Below, in pieces: positions 1-7,434 of a DNA stretch of 15,536 nucleotides; position 1 is the stretch's first letter, and every line of letters begins with the position of its first letter. This stretch comes from Nitrospirota bacterium (GTDB lineage Bacteria; Nitrospirota; 9FT-COMBO-42-15; HDB-SIOI813). Where the stretch lies: positions 1 to 15,536 of the forward strand of contig JACRGZ010000175.1 in assembly GCA_016234155.1 (NCBI GenBank), given 5' to 3'. The notes beneath the pieces were generated by a model. It was given only the letters and a program-made list of their open reading frames with translations, made no database searches and was not told the origin of the DNA. A program made the position numbers and the translations under genes.

Positions 1-1
1 A

Positions 2-80
2 CCCCATAATCCCCCTAAATCCCCCTTTAAAAAAGGGGGACTTTTACCCCCCTTTTCTAAAGGGGGGATGGGGGGATTAT
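2..80. repeat. Palindromic C/G-rich repeat, left-end copy
   Basis: Positions 2-65 are identical over 64 bp to 15414-15477. Within this copy, 6-15 and 71-80 form a perfect 10-bp inverted repeat (ATAATCCCCC / GGGGGATTAT). Inside lie two smaller hairpins: 21-28 pairs with 32-39, and 47-55 pairs with 59-67, each with a 3-nt loop. The structure resembles a short non-coding MITE or REP-like element. No open frame in it is credible. Confidence 0.8.
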
Positions 81-129
81 TTTCATCCCCCTTTGTGAGC
101 CTGCGGCTCATGACGGTTCACCTGAAAAT
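79..129. repeat. 51-bp direct repeat, copy a (with GAGCC hairpin)
   Basis: This matches 191-241 at 44 of 51 positions with no gaps. It contains the small hairpin GAGCC-TGC-GGCTC. The last 16 bases of the window (15521-15536) repeat its first part, and the sequence around 15381 matches its end, so the same unit recurs at the other window edge. Confidence 0.7.
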
Positions 130-140
130 ACCCTTGTAAC

Positions 141-188
141 CCCCTCACCCTACCCTCTCCCCTTAGGGGAGAGGATTAAGGTGAGGGG
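141..188. repeat. Nested perfect hairpin
   Basis: Outer arms CCCCTCACC (141-149) and GGTGAGGGG (180-188) are perfect inverse complements. Inner arms CCTCTCCCC (154-162) and GGGGAGAGG (166-174) also pair perfectly, around a TTA loop. It sits between the two 51-bp direct repeats and looks like another short palindromic repeat inserted there. Confidence 0.75.
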
Positions 189-190
189 TG

Positions 191-241
191 ATTTTCATCG
201 TCCTTTGTGAGCCTCTGGCTCATAACAGTTCATCTGAAAAT
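191..241. repeat. 51-bp direct repeat, copy b
   Basis: This is the second copy of the unit at 79-129, differing at seven positions. The internal hairpin is kept as GAGCC-TCT-GGCTC; the stem is unchanged and only the loop differs, which suggests the fold is what is conserved. Confidence 0.7.
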
Positions 242-254
242 CCTTCTGAAAATC

Positions 255-384
255 AGGATTCAAGGATTCGAGGGGTCAAGGGTTCAAGTGTAGGTAGAAA
301 ATCCCGTGAAACATGTCCGTTATTTTTCTAACTTCTTGATTCTTACTTCTTACTTCTATCTGGACCCCTTGAATCCTTAATCCT
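255..384. repeat. TCAAGG-family interrupted palindrome downstream of the lipoprotein gene
   Basis: Arms at 255-277 and 362-384 pair with one gap and one mismatch. They use the same words (AGGATTCAAGG, GGGGTCAAGG) as the palindromes at 4893-4969 and 13101-13172. The right arm overlaps the stop codon and last codons of the lipoprotein gene. The spacer (278-361) is AT-rich and holds no gene. Confidence 0.65.
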
Positions 385-1078
385 TATTATACTCCACCTT
401 ATAAAACTTTATCCTGCCTATTTTTCCCCCTCTCCCGTTATTTATTATAATCTCAAAGGGGGTTGATATGCCATCTACAATCCTGAAATCCCTATACAGT
501 GCCTCAAGAAGCCTCTCCCCTCTCCGGTCCGGAAGTTCTGAGAATATCTCTTTTCTAATGATGACCATATCCAGTTTATCAATCCACCATCGTCTTAAAG
601 GATACGATATCTCCCCATCACTCTTCAATTGGTTTACCACATAGTAACGCCTGAAGTCCTCAATAAAAAAACCAGTATCAGGATATCTGTCACTTCCGTA
701 AAAGTCTATTGACTCCCTGATTATTCCGGGAGTTACGAGGAGTTCAAGATTCTCGTCAGAAAACGAAAGATCGGGACGATTGTCATTGATCTGAAGATCG
801 AACAATGTAAACCCTGTTGGGGTGAGCCCGACAAGCCTGAAAAAACCATCGCTGCTATAAGACAGATAGGCATCAAGTGCCGGCGTAGTAACAGTCGCAG
901 GTTTCAAACCCAGCGCTGCATTGATTGTCTTTATTCTGTCTGACTTATTCCTTAACACCTCAAGGACTCTTCTGTCCGTAACGATTGAGAGATCAGCGGA
1001 TGGTTTCACACCGGCACATGAAAGAAGGATCAGAGAGGATAGTAATATACTGAATAAGTTAACTGGTCGAATTGGCAA
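377..1078 (-). CDS. Putative outer-membrane lipoprotein, LolA/LolB-like (DUF4292-type)
   Basis: This is a 233-residue protein with a lipoprotein signal. A short basic N-terminus is followed by a hydrophobic stretch ending in LILLSCAG, with Cys21 as the likely lipidated residue. The body shows a beta-rich pattern typical of the LolA/LolB fold, with a segment near residues 60-100 (GFFRLVGLTPTGFTLFDL) and a C-terminal TPFEIIINN...KIKF-like strand pair (actual end KIGRIKFYKVEYN). That style fits DUF4292-type lipoproteins of uncertain role in envelope lipid or lipoprotein handling; the assignment rests on pattern and not on a diagnostic motif. The start codon is TTG with only a weak upstream AAG, chosen because it places the signal peptide correctly. 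The last codons and TAA lie in a repeat arm. It is separated from radA by 300 bp of repeats and probably has its own transcript. Confidence 0.7.
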   Translation of the reverse strand: MPIRPVNLFSILLSSLILLSCAGVKPSADLSIVTDRRVLEVLRNKSDRIKTINAALGLKPATVTTPALDAYLSYSSDGFFRLVGLTPTGFTLFDLQINDNRPDLSFSDENLELLVTPGIIRESIDFYGSDRYPDTGFFIEDFRRYYVVNQLKSDGEISYPLRRWWIDKLDMVIIRKEIFSELPDRRGERLLEALYRDFRIVDGISTPFEIIINNGRGGKIGRIKFYKVEYNKD

Positions 1079-1133
1079 CTTAATTAGTTCACACTGAAAA
1101 ATACACTAATCAAATAAGGTAAAAGTTCAGCTA

Positions 1134-1353
1134 ACCGCAGAGACGCAGAGGCGCTGAGTATGGAAATTAATCAAATAACAGAGGCTCTTGCAAAAGTCTA
1201 TGTCATCCCCGAAATCTTCTATCGGGGATATGATTTTCTGTAATAAAACACTATATTCCCGCTTAAACCATGCGGGAATGACAACATTTTTATACTTTTG
1301 CAAGAGCCTCAACAGAAAAGATAATTTTCTCTGCGTCTTTGCGTCTCTGCGGT
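1134..1353. repeat. Split palindrome (ACCGCAGAGACGC family) interrupted by a MITE
   Basis: Arms 1134-1158 and 1329-1353 are inverse complements at 22 of 25 positions and share the word ACCGCAGAGACGCA. The unpaired middle contains the complete 130-bp element at 1181-1310. The simplest reading is an older palindromic repeat into which the smaller element jumped. Confidence 0.7.
1181..1310. mobile_element. MITE-like 130-bp element, copy 1
   Basis: Perfect 17-bp terminal inverted repeats, GAGGCTCTTGCAAAAGT at 1181-1197 and its inverse complement at 1294-1310, bound a non-coding core. The core has two perfect 8-bp hairpins: 1205-1212 with 1222-1229, and 1255-1262 with 1272-1279. The flanks carry an apparent 4-bp target duplication, AACA (1177-1180 and 1311-1314). 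It matches the inverse complement of 7207-7336 at about 113 of 130 positions with no gaps. No transposase is encoded, so movement would need one supplied in trans. Confidence 0.85.
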
Positions 1354-1378
1354 GAACTATTACCAAATAAGATGGCCG

Positions 1379-2728
1379 TCAACTAAACATTATCTCAAGA
1401 GCACTCTTAACAGTTGATACACCAATAATATCTACAGAGTCTGCAGCAAGCTGGGTGGCATTACGTTCCGGGATTATACAGCGTCTGAAACCCAGCTTGG
1501 CAGCCTCTTTTACCCTGATCTCTGCAGACGTTACCCCCCGCACCTCACCGGATAATCCGACCTCTCCGAATACAACAGTATAGGGGTCAACGGGGATCTC
1601 TTTAAAGCTTGATGATAAAGCTGCTATTATGCCAAGATCACTGGCAGGCTCGCTCAATTCCAGACCTCCTACGACATTTACAAATATATCCTGTCCCTGA
1701 ATATGCATACCAACCCTTTTATCGAGTACAGCAACAAGGAGTAAAAGCCTGTTATAATCTACCCCGATTACTCCTCTCTTAGGTATTCCAAAGGGAGAAG
1801 GGCTCACCAGCGCCTGTATCTCGGTTAAAATCGGCCTGCTCCCTTCAAGGCTTGAAACCACGACCGAACCGGCTGAACCAACTGTCCTCTCTGATAAAAA
1901 GAGGCTTGAAGGATTCAGGACTTCCTCAAGCCCCCCTTCCTTCATTTCAAATACACCTATTTCGTGGGTTGAACCAAAACGGTTTTTGACCGACCTGAGT
2001 ATCCTGTATGGATGACCTCTGTCACCTTCAAAATATAGCACAGTGTCCACAATATGCTCCAATACCCTCGGCCCTGCTATTGAACCGTCCTTTGTAACAT
2101 GTCCGACAATAAAGACCGGGACACAGCTCTTCTTTGCATAATTCATAAGGATAGCCGCTACCTCCCGCACCTGACTCACACTCCCCGGCGCAGAAGATAT
2201 CCCGCTGGTGAATGTGGTCTGTATGGAATCTACAATCAGTGCACTGTATTCTGTTTTTTGGATATGGCGCAATATCTCCTCAACGGATGTCTCTGACAGG
2301 ATATAGATACCTTTCGCCGTAGTGCAGAGCCTTTCCGCCCGCATCTTTATCTGCGACGGAGATTCCTCCCCGGAGATGTATAGTACGCTTTTGGATTCCC
2401 TCCCTATCCTTTCAGCAACCTGCAGCAGTAGTGTAGATTTGCCTATACCAGGGTCCCCGCCGATTAACACAACAGAGCCGGGGACAATACCCCCGCCCAG
2501 CACCCTGTCAAACTCCTCTATGCCGGTAAGGAACCTGTCACTCTCTTCATATTTAATCTCTTCAAGGATGAGGGGAGAGACCTGTGTCTCTCGCAATCTG
2601 TTGACATTTATGCCGGCTGCCGCCTCTTCAGCCATGGTATTCCATCCGCTGCAGTCAGGACACCGCCCCATCCACTTGGGGGAGCTGTAGCCGCAGACCT
2701 GACAAATGAAGAGACTTCGTAGTTTCAC
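1379..2728 (-). CDS. radA: DNA repair protein RadA (Sms), branch-migration ATPase
   Basis: RadA is a RecA-like hexameric helicase that processes recombination intermediates and extends heteroduplex DNA. The 449-residue protein has the complete family layout: an N-terminal zinc ribbon (Cys9, Cys12, Cys23, Cys26); a Walker A motif GGDPGIGKST at residues 90-99; a Walker B strand ALIVDS at 163-168; the RadA-specific KNRFG motif at 248-252; and a Lon-like C-terminal domain with GEVGLSGEVR at 388-397. Length is normal for the family. The GTG start overlaps the stop of the preceding PilZ gene in a GTGA junction and has a good ribosome site (AGAGGAGAGG) just upstream, so it is the distal member of the purF-PilZ-PilZ-radA unit. 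Nothing in the sequence suggests loss of activity. Confidence 0.97.
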   Translation of the reverse strand: MKLRSLFICQVCGYSSPKWMGRCPDCSGWNTMAEEAAAGINVNRLRETQVSPLILEEIKYEESDRFLTGIEEFDRVLGGGIVPGSVVLIGGDPGIGKSTLLLQVAERIGRESKSVLYISGEESPSQIKMRAERLCTTAKGIYILSETSVEEILRHIQKTEYSALIVDSIQTTFTSGISSAPGSVSQVREVAAILMNYAKKSCVPVFIVGHVTKDGSIAGPRVLEHIVDTVLYFEGDRGHPYRILRSVKNRFGSTHEIGVFEMKEGGLEEVLNPSSLFLSERTVGSAGSVVVSSLEGSRPILTEIQALVSPSPFGIPKRGVIGVDYNRLLLLVAVLDKRVGMHIQGQDIFVNVVGGLELSEPASDLGIIAALSSSFKEIPVDPYTVVFGEVGLSGEVRGVTSAEIRVKEAAKLGFRRCIIPERNATQLAADSVDIIGVSTVKSALEIMFS

Positions 2729-3081
2729 AACCTCTCCTCTGTACCGCCTACAAGGATCCTTGTGACCAGCTCACTGATTTCCGCCTGGTCTTTCTTAGAT
2801 ATCTTTGTAAACTTGATGCCCATCCCTGGGGTATATTCACCTGCAAAGCCTTGCCTGTTCCATACAACCTTCCCCTCTATCACCGTCTTCTCTATATTAC
2901 CCGGAAGATGTAATTCCATCGTGATTTCCCTGTTCATCGGCAGGGGATTAAATGTCTCTATAAAAAGACCTCCCCCCCCTATAACACCGGTAAATGCCTC
3001 TGCCATTATATCTTCCCGGCCATTATACTTTACCATGAGTGAAAGGGGGGCCCTCAGGAATTGACGTCGTTCTTCCATCAC
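2725..3081 (-). CDS. PilZ-domain protein (TIGR02266-like), second motif altered
   Basis: This is a small, 118-residue cytoplasmic protein that is essentially one PilZ domain, the family that binds cyclic di-GMP. The N-terminal arginine motif is present as ERRQFLR (residues 4-10). The second motif, usually D/N-x-S-x-x-G, reads VIGGGG before LFIET, so the Asn/Asp and Ser are missing. The GGGLFIET...PLPMN and GMGIKF segments resemble the myxobacterial-type PilZ subfamily TIGR02266. c-di-GMP binding is therefore uncertain. The GTG start overlaps the upstream PilZ stop (GTGA) and has GGAG eight bases upstream; an ATG at 3078 is also possible. Its own stop overlaps the radA start. The pair probably arose by duplication, although the two proteins have diverged widely. 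Confidence 0.85.
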   Translation of the reverse strand: MMEERRQFLRAPLSLMVKYNGREDIMAEAFTGVIGGGGLFIETFNPLPMNREITMELHLPGNIEKTVIEGKVVWNRQGFAGEYTPGMGIKFTKISKKDQAEISELVTRILVGGTEERL

Positions 3082-3479
3082 TTGTTACGCTCCATATACT
3101 CTGCAATAAACTCTTTTATAAAACTCAGATCAGCCTCCGCAACATTCATAAAATGCACCCCGCAGCGAAACTCATTCCTCTCCCTTCCCGTAAGGAGTTC
3201 TGTCCAGGCAACCTTAACCTCTGCATCTATGGCCCTGACACCGATATAGATCCTGATCTTTAAACAAGACGAAACAGCTTGAAGCTCCGGAAGTATAAGC
3301 AGGAGCCCCCCTATGCTTATATTCTGAGCCACTACAGACCTTGCCCCCTCTTTTTCCGCTTCAAGTATGCTGTATTCTACCGGAAGGGTTACATCTATCC
3401 GTGGAAATCTCCTCCTCTGAAATGATACGACCCCCCATTTAGAACGCCACTGATTATCTGTATCTGAAGGTGTCGTCAT
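3078..3479 (-). CDS. PilZ-domain protein with intact c-di-GMP motif
   Basis: This 133-residue single-domain PilZ protein has a short N-terminal tail, then the arginine motif QRRRFPR (about residues 21-27) and the second motif NISIGG before LLLIL (about residues 74-79). Together these are the RxxxR and D/N-x-S-x-x-G signatures that contact cyclic di-GMP, so it is a likely c-di-GMP receptor. No output domain is attached, so it would act by binding a partner. The ATG start overlaps the purF stop in an ATGA junction and the stop overlaps the next PilZ gene, so translation is probably coupled through the whole purF-radA unit. A receiver-GGDEF protein that could supply the ligand is encoded at 9007-9948. 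Confidence 0.9.
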   Translation of the reverse strand: MTTPSDTDNQWRSKWGVVSFQRRRFPRIDVTLPVEYSILEAEKEGARSVVAQNISIGGLLLILPELQAVSSCLKIRIYIGVRAIDAEVKVAWTELLTGRERNEFRCGVHFMNVAEADLSFIKEFIAEYMERNK

Positions 3480-4870
3480 TCTGAACCCATAGGAGGCAGA
3501 TCAAAAAGGCCAGGCTGGTTTATCTCTTCGTCTGTAAACGGTATCGGATACTCCCCGTTAAAACAGGCCACACAGAATCTGTAAGGCGGACTGCTGACGG
3601 CCTTGAGCATCCCTTCTATGCTAAGATAAGCCAGGGTGTCTGCTGACAGGTGTCTGCGTACATCCTCAACGTTCATCTTAGATGCAATGAGCTCTTTTCT
3701 TGTAGGGGTGTCTATGCCGTAAAAACATGAGAATTTTATCGGCGGTGAGGCTATACGCATATGCACCTCACGGGCCCCTGCCTCTCTTATCATGGTAACA
3801 ATTTTATTGCTCGTTGTCCCCCTGACTATAGAATCATCTATTACAACAACCCTTTTCCCCTTAAGCACCTCTTTTACAGGGTTTAATTTAAGCCTCACAC
3901 CGAAGTGTCTTATTGACTGCTTCGGCTCTATGAATGTCCTCCCTACATAGTGACTCCTTATCAGTCCATTATCAAAGGGTATCCCGCTCCCCTCTGCATA
4001 CCCAAGGGCGGCAGGATTACCGGAGTCAGGAACAGGTATCACAATGTCAGCATCTACACCTGCCTCTTTGGCTAATTGCAGGCCCATCTTTTTCCGGACT
4101 AAGTTCACATTTTCTCCAAATATACAACTGTCAGGCCTGGCAAAATATATATGCTCAAATATGCACATGGCCTCCCGTGTCTTTGCAAACGGCATATAGG
4201 AATTAATTCCACCGTTATTTATAACAACAATCTCCCCCGGGAGTATATCTCTTATGAAATTTGCCCCGATCAGATCAAATGTGCTTGTCTCAGATGAAAA
4301 GACATAAGCCCCATCTATCTCTCCAATAGAAAGTGGGCGGAAACCATAAGTGTCTCTAACAGCTATCATCTCTTTGTCTGTAAGGATCAACAATGAGTAG
4401 GCGCCCTTCACCCTTTTTAAGGCATCTATCAATCTGTCTAACACGGTCCGCCCCTTGGAGATGGCTATAAGGTGCACTATTACCTCACTGTCAATTGTAG
4501 ACTGAAAGATGGAGCCATATGCCTCCAGTTCGCTCCGGAGAAAAGAGGCGTTGACTAAATTACCGTTGTGTGCCAGCGCCAGAGACCCAAGCGCATAGTT
4601 CACGACAACAGGCTGGACATTCTCTATTATGCTCTCGCCATATGTAGAATATCTATTGTGACCTATAGCGCTAAACCCTTTCAGACGTGTAAAATTGGCA
4701 TCTTTAAATATCTCTGAGACAAGCCCCATCCCCTTTTTGCAGTAAAGGTTACTGCCATCTGCCGACACGATCCCTGAGCCTTCCTGACCCCTGTGCTGCA
4801 ACCCGTGGAGCCCGAGGTACACAATATTCGCTGCCTCAGGATGGTTAAATATGCCGAATATACCACACAC
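3476..4870 (-). CDS. purF: Amidophosphoribosyltransferase PurF
   Basis: PurF makes 5-phosphoribosylamine from PRPP and glutamine, the first committed step of purine synthesis. The 464-residue protein begins MCGIFG, so Cys2 is the N-terminal nucleophile of the Ntn glutaminase domain after Met removal. This fixes the GTG codon as the start even though GTG is uncommon. The PRPP-binding loop is VVVIDDSIVRGTTS at residues 341-354. Cys236, Cys382, Cys433 and Cys436 match the [4Fe-4S] ligands of the Bacillus-type enzyme, but no propeptide is present. A ribosome site AGAGG lies upstream. A large hairpin (4893-4969) separates it from purL, and its stop overlaps the first PilZ gene by 4 bp. Confidence 0.97.
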   Translation of the reverse strand: MCGIFGIFNHPEAANIVYLGLHGLQHRGQEGSGIVSADGSNLYCKKGMGLVSEIFKDANFTRLKGFSAIGHNRYSTYGESIIENVQPVVVNYALGSLALAHNGNLVNASFLRSELEAYGSIFQSTIDSEVIVHLIAISKGRTVLDRLIDALKRVKGAYSLLILTDKEMIAVRDTYGFRPLSIGEIDGAYVFSSETSTFDLIGANFIRDILPGEIVVINNGGINSYMPFAKTREAMCIFEHIYFARPDSCIFGENVNLVRKKMGLQLAKEAGVDADIVIPVPDSGNPAALGYAEGSGIPFDNGLIRSHYVGRTFIEPKQSIRHFGVRLKLNPVKEVLKGKRVVVIDDSIVRGTTSNKIVTMIREAGAREVHMRIASPPIKFSCFYGIDTPTRKELIASKMNVEDVRRHLSADTLAYLSIEGMLKAVSSPPYRFCVACFNGEYPIPFTDEEINQPGLFDLPPMGSE

Positions 4871-4892
4871 TTTAAACCTCTTTTGAAACCTA

Positions 4893-4969
4893 AAAATTAG
4901 GGGTCAAGGATTCAAGGGGTCAAGTGATACTAATTCACTTGAATCCTCGAACCCTCGAACCCTAATTTT
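4893..4969 (-). terminator. Long hairpin between purL and purF, possible terminator or attenuating structure
   Basis: Arms 4893-4926 and 4936-4969 pair at 28 of 34 positions around a 9-nt loop. The stem begins just after the purL stop codon. Read on the minus strand it ends in AATTTTT, giving a U-run as in an intrinsic terminator; the opposite strand gives the same, so it could work both ways. The bulk of it belongs to the TCAAGG repeat family: 4900-4926 is identical to 13102-13128. The terminator role is an inference. Confidence 0.5.
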
Positions 4970-4971
4970 TA

Positions 4972-7194
4972 TTAGTTTGCCTCCCCAAGATACCGGGGGA
5001 TAGCCTTTTGCCATGCCTCTGCTATATCACGCACAGGCAAATCAATAAGGACATCTGACTTACGCCTTATTACAAGCCTCTCTCCCCCCACCCTTCCTAT
5101 AACTTTAATTGGTGTATCCGTAGTCTCCCCCATCCTCTCAAGCTCCGCCACTCTATCGCTAGCTGCAGTAATAATAATCCGCGACTGTGTCTCCCCAAAG
5201 AGGAGGGCGTCAGCCCTTATATCATCAGATAATTCTATCGAAGCGCCTATGTTATCCGTTCCTTCAGGCGGCATGCAGCACTCTGAAATAGCTACAGCTA
5301 ATCCCCCCTCAGAGGTATCATGCGCTGATTTTATCCAACCTTCTTTTATTCCCTGCAGGCACAGGTCTTGCACTTTCTTTTCCAATTCTATGTCGAGACA
5401 TGGCGGAAACCCTCTTATTTTATAATGAATCTCTTTAAGATATTCGCTTAACCCGATATCCTCACTATTATTCCCGATAAGAAGGATAACATCCCCTTCA
5501 TCTTTAAAATATTGAGTCACACGCTTTGACACATCATGAATTATGCCGACCATCCCTATTACAGGTGTAGGGTATATGGAAATATCATTTGTCTCATTAT
5601 AAAAGCTTACATTACCGCTTACAACAGGTATGTTAAACCGGCGGCAGACTGAGGCTATTCCCTCTATAGCCTGTTGAAACTGCCACATGATCTCATGCCT
5701 TTCAGGATTTCCAAAATTAAGGCAGTCCGTCAGCGCCACAGGTTCGCCGCCTCCGCAGACAATATTCCTCGCTGCCTCAGCAACCGCTATTGCTGCGCCT
5801 GTGAAGGGGTCGGAAAAAACGTAACGGCTGTTACAGTCTGTTGTCATGGCGACAGCCTTGTTTGTACCTTTGACCCTGATGACTGCAGCGTCAGAACCGG
5901 GGAGTATGACCGTGTCTGTCCGTACCATATGATCATACTGCCTGTATATCCATTCTTTTGATGATATTGTTGGAGAAGAGAGAAGAACCATAAGAACCTT
6001 GTTTAAATCATCAGGTACCGGTATGTTATCAATATCAAGGTCGTGAAGTATATCAAGATAGGGTGGCGGCGAGATATTCCTCTCATACTTCGGCGCTTCA
6101 TCAGTAAGGGCTTTGACAGGAATATCTGACACGATGTCTTCGGCATTAAATATCCGCATCTTAGCGCTGTCCGTTACCTCACCAATCAATACGGCATCCA
6201 GGTCCCATTTACCAACTATATCTATAACCTCCTGTTCCCTCCCCAGTTGGGTCACAATAAGCATCCTCTCCTGGGACTCTGACAACATAATCTCATAAGG
6301 GGTCATGCCGGCTTCCCTTGCCGGGACCCTGTCTACATGAATATCTATCCCTGTGCCGGCCCTGCCGGCCATCTCACATGATGAGCTTGTAAGCCCGGCC
6401 GCCCCCATATCCTGAATCCCAACAATCAGTCCCTTATCCATTGCCTCAAGACATGCCTCGATCAGGAGTTTCTCAGTGAAGGGGTCTCCGACCTGGACGG
6501 TAGGCCTTTTTGCCTCTGATGTCTCATCAAATACGTCAGAGGCCATGGTTGCGCCATGAATACCATCCCTTCCGGTCTTTGCACCGACATATATCACAGG
6601 GTTTCCTACCCCTTTAGCCACTCCTCTGAAAATCTTGTCCTTTTTTACGATCCCGAGGGCAAAAACGTTTACTAATATGTTGTTGTTATATATCTCATCA
6701 AAATAAACCTCTCCGCCTACGGTAGGGATACCCACACAATTCCCATACCCGGAGATACCATTTACCACACCTGAGAAGAGATATCTATTGCGGGGGATAT
6801 TGATATCCCCGAAGCGGAGCGAGTCAAGAATGGCAACAGGTCTTGCCCCCATCGTAAATATATCTCTCAGTATCCCCCCTACACCTGTGGCGGCTCCCTG
6901 ATAGGGTTCAATAAATGAGGGATGATTATGACTTTCCATCTTAAATACAGCGGCAAGCCCATCCCCTATATCTATTATACCCGCGTTCTCCCCCGGACCT
7001 TGCAGCACCTTTTCACCTGATGTGGGAAACTTTCCCAGATGGACCCTCGAGCTTTTATAACTGCAGTGCTCACTCCACATCACAGAGAATATACCCAGTT
7101 CAACAATATTCGGCTCACGCCCAAGGACCTTTATGATCTGCTGAAACTCCTCTTCGGTAAGGCCATGGGCATCTATGACGTCCTTTGATAACAA
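4972..7194 (-). CDS. purL: Phosphoribosylformylglycinamidine synthase subunit PurL (short type)
   Basis: PurL is the ATP-dependent synthetase subunit that converts FGAR to FGAM using ammonia delivered by PurQ, with PurS completing the complex. Family motifs run in order: SVMWSEHCSYKSSR near the N-terminus, GPGENAG, ESHNHPS (nucleotide/metal site), YQGAATGVGG, GAAGLTSSSCEMAGR, CGGGEPVALTDCLNFGNP and HDTSEGG. From the TTG at 7192-7194 the product is 740 residues, the usual size for short PurL, with AAAGGGG five bases upstream as a strong ribosome site. An in-frame ATG at 7239 would add 15 residues, but 11 of these (MTAFWDFCKSL) are coded by a MITE that inserted directly upstream of the ribosome site, so TTG is the more likely native start. 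The TAA stop abuts a hairpin. Confidence 0.95.
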   Translation of the reverse strand: MLSKDVIDAHGLTEEEFQQIIKVLGREPNIVELGIFSVMWSEHCSYKSSRVHLGKFPTSGEKVLQGPGENAGIIDIGDGLAAVFKMESHNHPSFIEPYQGAATGVGGILRDIFTMGARPVAILDSLRFGDINIPRNRYLFSGVVNGISGYGNCVGIPTVGGEVYFDEIYNNNILVNVFALGIVKKDKIFRGVAKGVGNPVIYVGAKTGRDGIHGATMASDVFDETSEAKRPTVQVGDPFTEKLLIEACLEAMDKGLIVGIQDMGAAGLTSSSCEMAGRAGTGIDIHVDRVPAREAGMTPYEIMLSESQERMLIVTQLGREQEVIDIVGKWDLDAVLIGEVTDSAKMRIFNAEDIVSDIPVKALTDEAPKYERNISPPPYLDILHDLDIDNIPVPDDLNKVLMVLLSSPTISSKEWIYRQYDHMVRTDTVILPGSDAAVIRVKGTNKAVAMTTDCNSRYVFSDPFTGAAIAVAEAARNIVCGGGEPVALTDCLNFGNPERHEIMWQFQQAIEGIASVCRRFNIPVVSGNVSFYNETNDISIYPTPVIGMVGIIHDVSKRVTQYFKDEGDVILLIGNNSEDIGLSEYLKEIHYKIRGFPPCLDIELEKKVQDLCLQGIKEGWIKSAHDTSEGGLAVAISECCMPPEGTDNIGASIELSDDIRADALLFGETQSRIIITAASDRVAELERMGETTDTPIKVIGRVGGERLVIRRKSDVLIDLPVRDIAEAWQKAIPRYLGEAN

Positions 7195-7199
7195 TGTAT

Positions 7200-7206
7200 C
7201 CCCTTT
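7200..7206 (-). promoter_or_regulatory. purL ribosome-binding site that decides the TTG start
   Basis: On the minus strand AAAGGGG is followed by ATACA and then TTG. The site lies immediately next to the terminal base of the 130-bp element (7207). The ATG at 7239 has no comparable site at normal spacing. Confidence 0.6.
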
Positions 7207-7336
7207 GAGGCTCTTGCAAAAGTCCCAAAATGCTGTCATTCCCGCATGTTTTTAGCGGGAATCTATTATTTGTTAATAGAAAATCATATACCCGATAAAG
7301 GATTTCGGGGATGACAGAGACTTTTGCAAGAGCCTC
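7207..7336. mobile_element. MITE-like 130-bp element, copy 2, upstream of purL
   Basis: It has the same 17-bp terminal inverted repeats as copy 1 (7207-7223 and 7320-7336) and exactly the same length, but lies in the opposite orientation. An apparent 4-bp target duplication, CTTT, is at 7203-7206 and 7337-7340. The perfect ATTCCCGC/GCGGGAAT internal hairpin is kept; the other hairpin has one mismatch. It occupies the space between purQ and the purL ribosome site, so the purL transcript leader must contain it or start within it. Confidence 0.87.
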
Positions 7337-7434
7337 CTTTGATTACTGCAATTCAAACACTGGACTTCAGACTTCTGACTTTTCAATGTAAGAAATCAGC
7401 CCTTGGAGTATCCTCAAGCTTTCCTGAGTCTAAT

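Larger units (their letters stand above)
1079..1378. other. Gene-free gap filled with nested repeats
   Basis: Between the radA stop codon and the lipoprotein start there is no credible gene. The gap holds an outer split palindrome (1134-1353) interrupted by a 130-bp inverted-repeat element (1181-1310). An apparent 79-codon minus-strand frame across 1127-1366 is made entirely from these repeats. Confidence 0.75.

Noticed and set aside
1..300. Possible CRISPR array because of repeated units near the left end
   Set aside because: Only two related units, with divergent spacing and internal hairpins; there is no regular repeat-spacer pattern and no cas gene.
1127..1366. A 79-codon minus-strand open frame between radA and the lipoprotein gene
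   Set aside because: It is made wholly from the nested repeats; its residues read through the MITE ends and hairpins, and there is no ribosome site or domain.
3476..4870. PurF missing its propeptide as a sign of truncation
   Set aside because: Many PurF proteins start directly with Met-Cys; the catalytic Cys2 and all four candidate Fe-S cysteines are in place, so the gene is complete.
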